Assembly: GCA_963920635.1 (NCBI GenBank)
Contig: OY987306.1
Location: forward strand, 11,860,001 to 11,924,000
Origin: Pseudeuparius sepicola
Taxonomy: Eukaryota; Arthropoda; Insecta; Coleoptera; Anthribidae
Direction: 5' to 3'
Length of the DNA stretch: 64,000 bases
Below are positions 21,501 to 33,288 of this stretch, in pieces (position 1 is the stretch's first letter; each line of letters starts with the position of its first letter). The notes beneath the pieces are model-generated. The model ran no database searches. It saw only the letters and a list, made by a program, of their open reading frames with translations, and was not told the origin of the DNA. Position numbers and translations under genes: made by a program.

Positions 21501-23252
21501 TTTTAAGTACAGGGTGGACCAACGTTTGGCGCCCTGCCGGAGGGGTCTCCCATGGGGGCCCTGGTTATGATGTATGTAGGATATGATGTATTCATATCTA
21601 AATAGATGTAAATTCTTTGCCTTGACTGTCACCAAATCCAAAGGTAACTCAATTTAGAAAGAGAAAAATATTTCTAAAATTTTAGTTGAAATGTGCATAC
21701 GGGCAAATTTTTGAAGTCGGTTTTAATTTTTTCGTTAAAGTTTTGTTATATTATTTATGCTGTAAACCGTTGATTGAATCTTCCATCTAAACGTCTAAAC
21801 CAAATTTTCTGTATGAATGACAACTATATAAATTTAGCTAGACATAATATTTTTTATACTTAGGTATGTCAGTGTTAATACTTATGCTTATGAAATATTG
21901 TGTATAATAAACGATATGCTTTACTAGGTATGCTACTTCAGTACCTATATCACATAGATAATCGAATAACAAAACATGAAGATAATATTATAAGTATATT
22001 CCGATGTTTGAGAATCGACGATATAAACTTTGATTATATACCTATCATAAACAAGGATTAAAGGTATCAAAGCGTTGATGTAGAACTTTGGAGAACAGAT
22101 ACGTCATTGTTCCCTTCCTCCATCGGCTGCGAATATGAAAAAATACTAAGAGATACTTTTTGTTAAACATTTTTCTGAAGTAATTGAAGTAATAAATTCT
22201 AATAACACCCTGTATCTCCGCAACTGTGAGCCTCAGAAGCTTCATTTCAACCTTAAGTTTGACGGCTCATCCGATCATGTGACACGCCAAGTTTGAAGAA
22301 ACTATCTCGTATAATTCTAGAGATACTAAAAAATACGTGTATTTTTCTCTAAACTTCTATGCTCTGTATAAAAAAAACTAAGGCCCGTAGAAGAAAAAAA
22401 TATATGAAGAAGTGCCCTTATTTTGACTCCAAGAATACGTGGTTTCATTTTTGACCATCAGTTCAGTTACACCCTGTATACAGTGTCTTAAGACTATTTT
22501 ACGGTATAACTTTCCAATACCGCCCTGTTTTTGAGATAATAATAATAATTACAGAAAGTTGGACACAAATGGGAATTTTCTTTATTTGAAGTTTCTCAAA
22601 ACAAATTATTCTTGATAAAAGTTAGTGCTTGTGCTTAAACTCAAAATCGACCTGTAAAAATTTTAAAATTTCTATTCGTATACAGGGAAGGTTGAAAAAT
22701 ATGAAAATTCCTCAAGAGTAAAGTACTCTTATTTTTAGAACTACAGCAGTATAGCACTAAGAAAAGTTGTTTGGAATCCCAAGAAAATGTCAATGAATTC
22801 ACAGCCACCTATCCAAAAGAAGAAGAAAAATCACACTTTCGCATTTTTTATTCACTGTATAATAGATAATATTAATATTAGCTATGCATTTTGAGGCACA
22901 TCTTCAAGCATGACAGTACGATACCAACGATTTTTATTTACGTTCAACTAGCATCTTAAAAACACTTAATTACTGAAACTTCTGCAAAGTTTGTCGTTTT
23001 TTTGTGTCCAGGTAAAATACTACTACAATTTCAAACATAACTTAGCAACTAATTTGTGGAACACAAAAATATTTTAATAGAGCAATAATTTAAGTTATTT
23101 AATAAATGACAATTCAACAATAAAAATATCACAACAAAAAAATTATTACGAGAATAAACATTTCAGTGACTACTCTACATGTGACCCTTCCTTCGCTTCC
23201 TTTCGCCTTCAACCAGCGACTATCCCACTAGGCAATATAACAAATTTTTGAG

Positions 23253-23726
23253 GTAATTATGGAACGTAGTGTATGCACCGCCCGATTTTCTTGAAATTTT
23301 GGCTACCCACCTATTTTCGAGGTCCCTGACCAAGAATCTAACCTTTTTTGAGGCCGGACGTAGTTTCCGAGAAAATGAATTTTCAAATTTCCTTTTGACA
23401 CTCGACACCCCATTTTTCACGGCGACATTTGTGGTTATAATCCAGATAAATTTTTAGTGTACGCAGCTTAAACTGATCACCACCCTAGGCTGCAGAAGGC
23501 GCAAAATATGGTGGTGATCAATTTGAGCTAAATTCATCTCGATTATAACCAAATATTACCGTGAAAAAGTGGGGCGTCAAAAGGAAATTTGAAAATTCAT
23601 TTTCTCGGAAATTATGTCCGACCTCAAAACACTGAGGTCAGATTCGTGTTCAGGGACCTCGAAAATAGGGGGGTAGCTAAAATTTCAAGAAAATCGGGCG
23701 GTGCATACACTATGCTCCATAATTAC
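23253..23726. mobile_element. 474-bp foldback element in copy 3
   Basis: Reverse counterpart of 2867-3340 with both arms intact and the same loop region. Confidence 0.7.
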
Positions 23727-24004
23727 CATTTTCGAATATGCTTCTTCAATGTTTGAATACGATTTTGCAGACTTCTAAGCTTCACAACTCACAACGCTTT
23801 CGGCTACGGCTTTTTCAACCTGTCCAAGTTCAATTTTTTGTTTTTTTTTTATTGGGGACCTTCCCTACGACTCGTGCTCGATTTGGACAAATAACTTGGG
23901 CAACCTGGTAACTTACAAGGTATTGCACCTAAAAAGTAAGTATATTTTGTAAAAATATAATGAAATTAACTAGCCATGAAAATTTAAAACCTTTAGCTAA
24001 ACGT

Positions 24005-24975
24005 GGAACTTTTAAAGGTGCACGTAAAGTTTCACCAGTCGATTCTACAACACACCGTTGATTGAGGACCATCGACGAACACACGTAGTCTCCCTTTCAA
24101 TGTCTTGTGTTAAAAGTGTTGTTCACAGACCTACAATAACCCGAAGCTTTATGAAAAATATATAAAAATGTAGGAAGTGGCTATTTATACGTCCGACGGA
24201 TACAAACGTCAGTGTATGTCTTGCGCTCTCATTGGTCGATTGAGTCACGTGACACATAACCTTTCTTCTACCGTCCGATGGATTATGAATCGGCTTGTTT
24301 ACTAAGTCAATTGGATGATGTCCGAGATTATTCAGACCTATCTTGTCTCATTTTATATTGCGTATGCCCTACTTTTTCCGCGATGGGCGCTGCGGAATGA
24401 AAAATGAAGTGGTTATTTTATTATTTACAATGATGTAACCCACCCGACATTCGGCGCCGCGCCGAATGTCGGGGGGAAGCCAAAATTTCAAGAAAATCGG
24501 GGGTGGGTTACACCATTGGAAATTATTACCACTTATTTTTTCATACGGCAGCGTCTTTCCCCCAAAAAGGAGCAGTGCATACGCTCCTTATTGCAAAGAT
24601 GCTTGAGAAAAATGCACTTCCGACGTATCTAAATATTAGTTTACTTCGGCTTCGGACGTGTACGGAGTTAAATGCACGTCCAAAGAAGTCACGTGACTCA
24701 GCCCGCCAATGAGAGCTCAAGACGTATACTGACGTTTGTATCCGTCGGACGTATAAATAGCCACTTCCAAAAATGTAACATATAACTTACCTTAGAATGT
24801 TTCTTGACTACAAAGTCAGCCCTTTTTATGGCCTGCACCCATTTTGCCCTCAAAACCAGCTCCTTAGGAAAAAACGGACACTTTTGGCTTTGGCTCAGTT
24901 AGGTTAGGCAATTTGGGCGTCGATTAATTCGTTCCTTCATCGACGAATTTGGGACACAACACTTCTCGGGCATGG
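24005..24975 (-). pseudogene. THAP remnant in repeat copy 3
   Basis: MPEKCCVPN near 24975, the FPKD-like block (with a small deletion), a GTAAGT donor near 24788, then VCEQHF near 24133. The intron carries the 596-bp foldback. It has the same inactivating changes as copy 1. Confidence 0.55.
24173..24768. mobile_element. Foldback MITE with 9-bp TSD in copy 3
   Basis: Same site, length and family as 1824-2419. The duplication reads AAAAATGTA on the plus strand on both sides. Confidence 0.75.
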
Positions 24976-26385
24976 CTGAGAAAACACAAGAAAACACCCA
25001 TTTTGATATTATACATACAACCAGAGACTTGCCTTGATGGCAAGACTTGCCTTGATGGCAAGTCTCTGTATACAACAAAACACACTTTCACTTCCTAACC
25101 TCCGTATTTAGGTATCCTTTATCCGATGGCTCAAAACATGAAATGTTTTTGATAGGCACACACTAATTATCGGACTAGAACACCACTGGTCCTCTGCACA
25201 CTACTGTATCCACCAAATACACGTAATAACAATCACACATTACCCAGTAACGATAATATAAGTGGAAATCAGTAAACGAGGAAAACGAGGAACAGATACA
25301 GATCAAAAACAAAAACAGCTGGACGTCGTCGCGTCGGACGACAGTAGTTGTATGGCCTTGTCCATAGGTGGCGGTGCGCTGACCGCGTAGTTTTCTGCGC
25401 TCTTCCGTCGTCGATGGAGTGACCTTTTGCCCGAACCGTTGATTGAAGATTCCTTTCTCCATCGACTGACTCGAATGGTGGTTTCGGAATTTGGCGCCAC
25501 CGTACGGACGCGTGTCGGTGAAATGTAAGAGAACGAGACAGAAACATTTAGTAACAAGTGGGAATGTGACAGACAGCCCATAAGGATCATATTCGCATGC
25601 CACCCTAAGGGAGGATATCTTCCCCTTCTTCAATCAACGGTTCGGTTTAGAATTTTCTGTGCGCATGCGTGTTATCTGTGACAGAAGCAGTAAACAAAAT
25701 ATACCCTAACCTAAATTCTAAATTCTCAACTTGTCAAATACAAAGTTGTTTATTTATTAATAATTAGTAGTAATTGATATAAATATTTTGTGTATTTTTG
25801 TTGTTATCAATGGACGACGAACATTTATTATATTTGGAGTTTGCCCTTCTATTGTGCGGTTATGCAGCATTATTGAAATTACAACAGAGAAGGCAAAGAA
25901 GATACAAAGTTAGACCCATCAACAGGCAAAGAAAACAATCTGGAAACTAGGTACCAATATTATAAAAAAAAGGCGGTCTTGGGATAGTGATAGTGAGCAG
26001 TTTTTTAAGTACACTCGCATAACTGTGCCTTTATTTGACAAACTGCTGGATATGATTAAGCCAAGTACCTATTAGTAAAAGTCTCAGTAAAAGTAAAAGA
26101 TCAGATGGTATTTCCGCCGAAGAAAGATTGATTATAACATTACAGTAAGGAAACTTTACGACATATTAAAAAAGTTAGGTCAATTTTTTTCTCAATTGCA
26201 GATATTTATCTCAAGGAATGAGCATGCAAGCCCTAGCCTGGACTTTTCACATAGGGCTAACTACAGTTCACAAGATTATTAATGAGACTTGTAGATATGG
26301 AGTACATTAAGCCCAGGGTATTTAAAGACTCCTTCGTCTAAAATGGAATGGATGGCTATTGCGAATGGTTTTAACGAACGCTGGA

Positions 26386-27892
26386 CAGGGCCGTAGCCAG
26401 ACATGGACTGGGAGATAGTGACAGATTTTTAGACGTGATTTTACTCAGTATGCCTTTCAAAGGGAATTATGTGGCACATATTCTCACAATAATAAGGTAT
26501 GAATCAGAGAGTCATCCTGGGTTCTTCATGTGAAAAACTGAGTTTTCAATTATTCGAAAAATATGCATTTTGATATGATTTTATACAGGCTGGCATGTTT
26601 TTTATAATTAAGTTCAAATAGAAAAATCCTCGGAAAACCATAGGAATACCGTTAGGGTGGGTCCAAAGGGGTATTATTGCCACGTGATCTTGTATTTTAA
26701 TAATTAATTTTTCCAAGTTTCTGAACAGGCTGCCAATGAGAAGTAAAAATTAATTATTAAAATACAAGATCACGTGGCAATAATATCCCTTTGGACCCAC
26801 CCTAACGGTATGCCTATGGTTTTCCGAGGAATTTTCTATTTGAACTTCATTATAAAAAACATGGCAGCCTGTATAAAATCATATCAAAACGCATATTTTT
26901 CGAATAATCAAAAACTCAGTTTTTCACATGAAGAACCCAGGATGACTCTCTGATTCATACCTTATTATTGTGAGAATATGTGCCACATAATGCCCTTTGC
27001 AAGGCATACTGAGTAAAATCACGTCCAAAAATCTGTCACTATCTCCCGGTCTAACAGAAACTTCAGGCAGGGCAAACGACTTTCCTGTCAGGGCAGTACA
27101 CATTTGAGAAGTGAGGGATAGCCTACCACTTACCACAGCTTACCTGTTAGGGTAAGCTGTGGCGTTAATTTGTCCTCCTGTCGGGACATGAGGGGGGGGA
27201 TTGAATTTAATTTTCGTTATTAAAAATCGCGCCGCAGGCGAAAATTCGTGAAATTTTCAAGGTCAAATATATCAAGATACAATTTTAAGTCAATGGTAGG
27301 TACTTTTTTTGCTAATTATGGGGGCCCATAATCATTTGTACAGTAAGCGCAAGAATACTGTTTTCTTTCATATCAAATTTCTATTTTATTGTTGATTTTT
27401 AACTGACAAAAATCCAGCAATAATTATCAATAACAAAACTGAACTCACCGCCTTTTGTGATGTGGAAGTAAATATAAAAGTGCCCATAAATTGTCATATT
27501 TTTTCAAAGGGCCACATTATGTCTATAATTTTTGCAAAAATTTTCTCTCCAGTGTAGTAGGTAAGTAGGTATGGGTAAATTGAAATTTGTTTGAAGGTGG
27601 GGCAATAAAGATTGTTGTTTTTTAAGCAGTACTTAGAGTACTTAAAGGTGTCTGCTCACTAAAATGCGCCACAGGCAATTTTTTTTTAGAAAAGTTAAGG
27701 ACAAATTCAGTTTAAATGAAGTACAATAAATTAAATAATCATGGTCTTTTTTCCTAGCTTTTTTTTCTCAATGGAGCAGCGCCTTATCTACGGGCCTGGT
27801 GAGGTGACCGGTGAACTTATGGCTCAGGCAGGGCAAACATTCTGCCAGGCAGGGCAATGCCGTGCCTGCCGCCCCCCTTGGCTACGGCCCTG
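26386..27892. mobile_element. Non-autonomous hAT element inside HARBI1 pseudogene
   Basis: Ends CAGGGCCGTAGCCAG and GGCTACGGCCCTG are typical hAT termini. The flanks ACGCTGGA and AAGCTGGA are an 8-bp duplication with one mismatch, and removing the element rejoins FNERW to NFPHCLG. The interior has a long inverted repeat (about 26405-26730 against 26745-27050) and CAGGCAGGGCAAAC subterminal motifs. No transposase is seen. Confidence 0.85.
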
Positions 27893-27974
27893 AAGCTGGA
27901 ATTTCCCTCATTGTTTAGGAGCTTTGGACGGGAAGCACATAAAAATTCAAGCACCAGCACATAGTGGATCCTTA

Positions 27975-29469
27975 TATTTCTCTTTACTTTCACCAGTTAA
28001 ACTTCTCTTATTACTGATTACACTTGTACCTGTATTATTATCAGATGAAACCTCTTCAATTCTTTTTACTAGCTTTAACGTTTCACAAGTATCCTGTCCA
28101 AAAATCAGATTCCCTTCAATAGCGACAATGACAAATTTTAACCTATAAAATTTGTTTCTTACTTTGCATTTCAAAATGACATAACCCATCACATTTAGCT
28201 CATGTTTACCATACCCTAGAACAGTGCTATCTTCTTGTACTACCTCATCCTCTTTACCTAAATATTTTACATACTTCCAGGGTAGAACATTACATTCACT
28301 TCCTGTATCACATTTAAAATATAAAATTTTATCATCTATTCCTACAGGTTCTAGCCATTTATTAGATTTAACTTTGTTATTATTATGTTTTATTGAATTT
28401 ATTTCTATATTCATTGCTTATTTCATTCAACTTTTTCTTTCTATAATTACTATTGTATTAATGTTTATTATTATTTACTTCATTATTATTTTTATTGTTC
28501 TCTCTAACCTGACTTGAGCCCTGTTTATTTCCTTTCATGCAACCTATTGTAGAATGATTGAAACCCTTACATAGCATACATTTCTGTCCAAATGCACCAC
28601 AATTACCTCGAGTATGATTTCTTCCACACTTCTTGCAATCATAACTATCATTACCATTATTGCAACTCGTATACCTTATCTTCTCAACTTTTCTTCTTAT
28701 GTAGTCCATTTCTACATCACCTTTTAGTCCTTTGACTTGCCTCTGCGTAGCCTCTGATGTCCTCACCATATTCTCTGCTTCCTCCAGAGTTAACCTTGAA
28801 ATTCTTAACATTCTCTCTTGCAGCTGACTGTCACTTATACCAATTATTATTCGGTCTCTTATTAACGAATCTTTCTGTTCCCCAAAATTACAGGATTTAC
28901 TTAGTATTTTAAGATCTTTTATAAACTGATCATAACTTTCTTCTGGAACCTTATTTTTCGAAAAATATATATATCATAAGTTTCATTACTCCTTGGAGCA
29001 CAGTACTTCTTAAAAGCATCTATTACTTCTTCATATTTATTCTTCTTATCATCTTCTATTTTAAATGTAGAAAATACTTCTAGTGCATCTTCTCCTGCAA
29101 CGTTCAATAGAATCGCTATTTTTCCTTTATCACTAGCTCCATTTAATCCACTAGCTTCTATATAAACTTCAAATCTCTCCAAAAACTTCTCAAAATTCTT
29201 AGAAATGTGTTGATCAAACACAAGCGACTTCGGTGGTTTAAATTGATCACCCATTTTGTGTTAAGTATTTTCTTGTTTACTTTATCATCTTTTATTAATA
29301 TTTACACCTTCTTGTTGAATTAATCAACTTTTATTAGTATTCTCCAGTTATAGGTATCTTCTCGTTGAATTAGTCAACCTTTACTAACATTTTTCGATTA
29401 GATCTTCTCCATATATTTTCTCCATTATATTATACTTCTTTATTTATAAGTGATTTACACCTGACACCA
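27975..29469 (-). pseudogene. Ty3/gypsy-type gag and protease fragment
   Basis: Reading leftwards, ATG at 29254 begins a gag (MGDQFKPPKSLVFDQHISKN, then ILLNVAGEDALEVFSTF). After a frameshift near 28930 it continues through SYDQFIKDLKILSKSCNFGE and LTLEEAENMV to two zinc knuckles, CKKCGRNHTRGNC and CMLCKGFNHSTIGC. Another frame change leads to an aspartic protease with FKCDTGSECNVLPWK, ending with [10 protein letters not shown]. Reverse transcriptase, RNase H and integrase are absent: the fragment stops at 27975, where HARBI1 sequence resumes. It is an old, broken insertion. The order gag-knuckles-protease with DTG places it among LTR elements; Ty3/gypsy is the likeliest clade. Confidence 0.8.
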
Positions 29470-29613
29470 TGTTTCGTTTGGCTAATAATATTTAAATATT
29501 ATTAAAAAGCTTTATAGGATTCTTGACATAATTTATTTAATTTGAAGTCTGTCTGATTATTTACATATACTATTAATATTATTATTACATAGTTACCATA
29601 ATATTATGTAACA
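29470..29613 (-). mobile_element. 5' LTR and primer-binding site of the retroelement fragment
   Basis: On the minus strand a 144-bp segment begins TGTTACATAATATTATGG and ends in ACA. It is directly followed by TGGTGTCAGG, which resembles a tRNA primer-binding site, and then gag 215 bp later. No second LTR is present at the left end, consistent with a deletion. Confidence 0.6.
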
Positions 29614-30119
29614 GTGGCGTATATTAAAAACTGAAATAAATGCCAAAGTTAAAAATGTGGACACTATAGTGAAAGCCGTTGTGGCCTTACACAATTATTG
29701 CCTAACAGAGTTCGGTAAAAATAACTCAAATGCATATTGTCCTCAAGGTTTCGTAGATTCAGATACCAACATCGATGGAATGTGGAGGTAGGAAGAAACA
29801 CCTTTGTTATCAGTAGGAAGACTCGGTGCGAATATAGCAAGAAGGAGGGTGTATGGAATTCGGGATCAGCTTGCCGACTTCTTTACGTCAGATGCAGGAC
29901 AAGTATCATGGCAAAATAAGATTTTTAATGTATAAAAAATAATATATTTGTAGATATTATGTTGTTACTATTATCATAAGTTCAAAGGATTTTTTTTGTA
30001 TAGGGAAAAGGCAGTTCTATGTATGCAATGAATGTAACATTTTGGTTTACTTAAAATATATTTTTTTACTTAACCCTACATATTTTATGTATAGTACATA
30101 AAACATATCTTCCTACAAT

Positions 30120-31265
30120 CTATATGTCCTCTAGCACAATAAGCAATGCTTTTCTTTTTCTCTGTGCCATTTCCAGGGGCATTTCTGACAACCGAGAATA
30201 CATGTATTCGGCAAATGTGCAGTTCGGATCTGACGCCAACGCACTTTTTGCCTGAATTGTAGCAGCTATTTTTCTTGCTACTACCACGATTTGTGAAACT
30301 TCTTCAAGTTTTCGTCCTTTCTTTTCTGAAAACAAAATGCAAATATAAAATAAATAGTACGAAAATATTCTAGTTATCCACCTTTTAGTTTTGAAGTAGA
30401 GGGAACATTCCGCGATGTTGTCGGTGTGTCTAGGGGAGTATCGAGCTCCTCTTCGCTTCGATTTGTAGAGCTCTCACCTCCACCTCTGTTTTCTAATGAA
30501 AAAATTGTTGCATTTGTATTTTCGGACCATGCCGAACAGGATGATGACAATCTGTCTACTGGCTTTTGAGTTTTCGGCTTCTTTGCTGCCGGTGGTGTTG
30601 TGGTATGTGTTCCTTATAATAAAAAAATACCAGAATTTAATCATTAAATGTATTAAATACTTGTAATACATACTTGCGGGGTTTCGTGTACTTGCTTTAA
30701 AACAACATTTTATTAAAGTACTTCCACTTTATCTCCTTTGCAGGTTCTCCGGACTTCAGCTTCTTGTCTCTATTGAATCTATCTCGTAAATTTTTCCAGA
30801 GCTTTGAGACACTCTGCAGCTAAAAAATACATACCTGCATTATTATTATTACAAACAAAAAATACATATATGCATTATATTACATACAAATTACAATGCT
30901 CGACATTATTTCCTTCTTTTTTTTCAGTAGAAAAAAATAGGTTCATTTTATTCGGAAACAGACACGCCACAAAAAAGTGCTTCTTGCCATAAAACAAAAC
31001 ATATTTACCTGTGGAACCTAAAGTCTCGGCAAGGTCTCTCCACGCCTCTTCCTTTTTCTTGCCGTTTTTAAAATCTTCATGAGACAAGTTGTAAAGATAC
31101 TCATAATTTTGGATTAATTCTATGAGAAGCCCTGGATCTAGGAAGGTGTAAATAAATACCTATTTATTATTTTTCTCTTTCCAAATATTGGTACATACCT
31201 ATTGTTGGGCCTTCATCGTATTCATCTGAGCCAGAATCAATCTCTATATTTTCAGAATCCTCCAT
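30120..31265 (-). pseudogene. MADF-BESS domain gene, likely Harbinger accessory or host gene
   Basis: Five exons read leftwards. Exon 1 (31265-31199) encodes MEDSENIEIDSGSDEYDEG. Exon 2 (31137-31009) holds the MADF core LIELIQNYEYLYNLSHEDF and EEAWRDLAETLGS. Exon 3 (30819-30674) has KLWKNLRDRFNRDKKLKSGE and KWKYFNKM. Exon 4 (30612-30382) is a Ser/Thr/Pro-rich linker with a KKPKTQK basic patch. Exon 5 (30325-30120) has FAEYMYSRLSEMP and RKRKALLIVLEDI, a BESS-like C-terminus. MADF is a Myb/SANT-like DNA-binding fold and BESS mediates protein contacts. The exon 2/3 junction does not keep frame as read, and exon 3 has an in-frame TAA after NKMLF, so the copy is probably inactive. It converges on the HARBI1 pseudogene 185 bp away, as expected for the second ORF of a Harbinger element. 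Confidence 0.65.
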
Positions 31266-31786
31266 TTGAAAAAACGAAAACTACACGGCAAACGAAAAGG
31301 GAAAAACGGATAAACTCTGTAATAATTAATAATTCTGTGCTAGCGTCACAACAAAAAATTATAAAATGGCCTGGTTTCACTTGGGCCCAGGGGTCGTCAA
31401 ACTTGAAAACCACGTGACCTCATGTGATCATTTGAAGGCATTTCATTGGCCGGGACTGTAACGGCAAACGGAAAAAGATAAAAGTTGGTTATCCCCGACG
31501 AAACGTCAAATGCCAACGGAATTTGAGTTTATAAATACTAACATCAAATCTTCGATGTCCAACTTTCAAACGGCAAACGACAATGGCAAACACCAAAGTT
31601 TATAAATCCGGCTTAATACCTAAAATGTAGTGTGGAAACATCACTCTCCAGAAGTCATATTGACCGTGTCCTTTCAAGTGGAGGTGTCGAGTTAAACAGG
31701 TACTAAGGTTGAGTTCCCCACGTTTTATTAAACTTCTCCAAAAAAAAAATTGTTTGCCCCAATTTCACATTCTGGTTACGCCACTG
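31266..31786. other. 5' flank of the MADF gene with GGCAAACG motifs
   Basis: Non-coding. Motifs CGGCAAACG / ACGGCAAACGG recur at about 31290, 31452 and 31576, and CGTCAAATGCCAACGG at 31505. They match, in complement, the TTGCCGTTTG repeats at 9845-9885. CACGTGACC-like sequence lies near 31412. Confidence 0.35.
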
Positions 31787-31885
31787 TTTGGACGTACATT
31801 TAACTCCATACATGTCCGAAGTAAAATTATTTAGATACGTAGGAATGACTCAACTTGCCAATGAGAGCGCAATACATATACCGGC
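31787..31885. mobile_element. Degraded fragment of the 9-bp-TSD foldback
   Basis: TTGGACGTACATTTAACTCC, ATTTAGATACGT and CCAATGAGAGCGCAA match pieces of 1824-2419 in order. The intervening palindrome is deleted. Confidence 0.55.
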
Positions 31886-32431
31886 AAGGCAACATCACTC
31901 TCCTAACGAAACTGCATCTACACTGTGATCTGTTGCACATTTGTGTGCTGACTACTGGCCAGTGGGCCTCTAACCTGTAATAATTCTAAAATGTTATAAA
32001 CTAGACCCTGTCACAGCTGTCTGTTCGCCTGTCTACTTCTAATACATCCCTAGATATTCCGCCACTGTCCAATATCACAACCTAGCGACAGAAGAGAAGA
32101 AGCAACCGTGATGACATCGGTGTATTTGCCATTGCCCAATAGTTGTCACTCCCTCTAGGGAGTGCAATCCGATTGTGGCATAAATATGGCAAATGGCATG
32201 TCAGTTGTAACTTTCACAGATCATGATAGTAGGTTAAGATCTAGTGTGTTTCATAATAATTGAAAGTTGAACGTCTTTTTCCTATTTATAATCAACAAAT
32301 AATGAAATAACCCTGGATTATTTGTCCGTATTCTTGGATCGCTCAGAAACATAATACATAATTATATTTTATTGGTGACATTTTCAAACAGATCCTTTAA
32401 TCTGAACAGTGTTTGGTGCATGTATGCATAT
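31886..32431. other. Intergenic DNA, no gene seen
   Basis: No convincing ORF, RNA gene or repeat was found. Confidence 0.4.
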
Positions 32432-32790
32432 TGGATTGACATTGGAAAATCAAAATGTAATACCTACCTAAATTAACTTAGACCATAGTGTAGTTGTATG
32501 TTAGAAAAAACTCCACGCCGGTTTTTGAGATTTCCGTGCAAACGCAAAAAATTGAAGATTTCTGATATGTTGTGCAACTGGCAACTCGGCACCCCGAGGT
32601 CGCCAGCCTAGACACGCGAGTTTAACAGCAGATCAGGTGAGTGGCATTAACAAGGGATTTTAATACACTTAAATATAAAAAAAGATTTTATTGATTGACT
32701 AGAATTTTTTAAATTTCGGATTCCTATTAAGCTATTTTTTTGCACCTGTGCCTACATTTTTTTACATCGTGACCGAATCACCTTGTATAA
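32432..32790. repeat. Dispersed repeat, copy A
   Basis: GGATTGACATTGGAAA, AACTTAGACCAT and AAGCTATTTTTTTGCACSTGTG recur in the same order at about 56947-57145, with different internal gaps. Confidence 0.55.
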
Positions 32791-32895
32791 AAAAGAAACT
32801 GAAAAATCTAATTCGGTCTATACTTACTTACTTACACTACAACTAGTCATGGACTTTATTTCGAACCAAAAGGTACCAAATACTCTTGCTTGCTT

Positions 32896-33287
32896 TTTAA
32901 GACTCAATGTAGAGCACGTGCGTGGTGATTCAACATTTTGACCCATAAAATGGCTTTTTTCGATCTGTAGCGAGTAACACACAAAATTTAAAATTTTTGT
33001 CAATACAAATTTTAATCTAAGTAATTACTCACATTTTGAGACAAAAATTATTAAAAAATCTTTATCACAATGGCCGTTATTAGCATTTGCGCAAAAAGCC
33101 TAATAACGGCCATTGTGATAAATATTTTTAAATAATTTTTGTCTCAAAATGTGAGTAATTACTTAGATTAAAATTTGTATTGACAAAAATTTAAAATTTT
33201 GCGTGTTACTCGCTACAGATCGAAAAAAGCCATTTCATGGGTCAAAATGTTGAATCACCACATACGTGCTGTACATTGAGCCTTAAG
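32896..33287. mobile_element. Foldback element with arms of about 180 bp
   Basis: The left arm (TTAAGACTCAATGTAGAGCA onwards) is repeated in reverse complement to 33287, with the loop near 33080-33098. Arms are about 95 percent alike by eye. Just left of it, AAAAGGTACCAAATACTC (about 32868) recurs in reverse at about 39740. Confidence 0.75.
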
Positions 33288-33288
33288 C

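Larger units (their letters stand above)
9922..25639. mobile_element. Composite insertion of two repeat copies (15.7 kb)
   Basis: The left end of copy 2 and the right end of copy 3 are flanked by the same 7-mer, GTTCGGT (9915-9921 and 25640-25646). The inner ends (after 16986, before 18572) have no matching flanks. The duplication length equals that of copy 1 and of the micro-elements. The simplest reading is that both copies and the spacer moved as one unit; duplication after insertion is an alternative. Confidence 0.7.
18572..25639 (-). mobile_element. Large THAP-bearing repeat, copy 3 (reverse)
   Basis: Reverse of copy 1, 7068 bp, closer to copy 1 than copy 2 is in the THAP/foldback region: both foldbacks are at the same sites (23253-23726 and 24173-24768). 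It shares with copy 2 the extra segment near 21670-22020. Close to its left end it has a private 20-bp addition (CGTTGACTGAAGGTT between two GGAAG motifs, about 18943-18967). Confidence 0.8.
25810..29935 (+). pseudogene. HARBI1-like Harbinger transposase, broken by nested elements
   Basis: ATG at 25810 opens MDDEHLLYLEFALLLCGY, then KVRPINRQRKQSGN, FFKYTRITVPLFDKLLDMI and ISAEERLIITL, ending at a GTAAGG donor after 26144. Exon 2 starts at 26202 with YLSQGMSMQALAWTFHIG, LTTVHKIINETC and TPSSKMEWMAIANGFNERW. It resumes after a hAT insertion with [19 protein letters not shown] (27893 on), then is cut by a retroelement fragment. The C-terminus returns at 29615 with WRILKTEI, VKAVVALHNYCL, GFVDSD, IRDQLADFFTSD and VSWQNKIFNV before TAA. 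This is the order of HARBI1/DDE_Tnp_4 proteins; GALDGKH holds the first catalytic Asp. Stops and frameshifts occur (after SGN, after PSTY, after ETCRYGVH, one TAG near the C-terminus), and the central catalytic part is missing. Confidence 0.85.
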
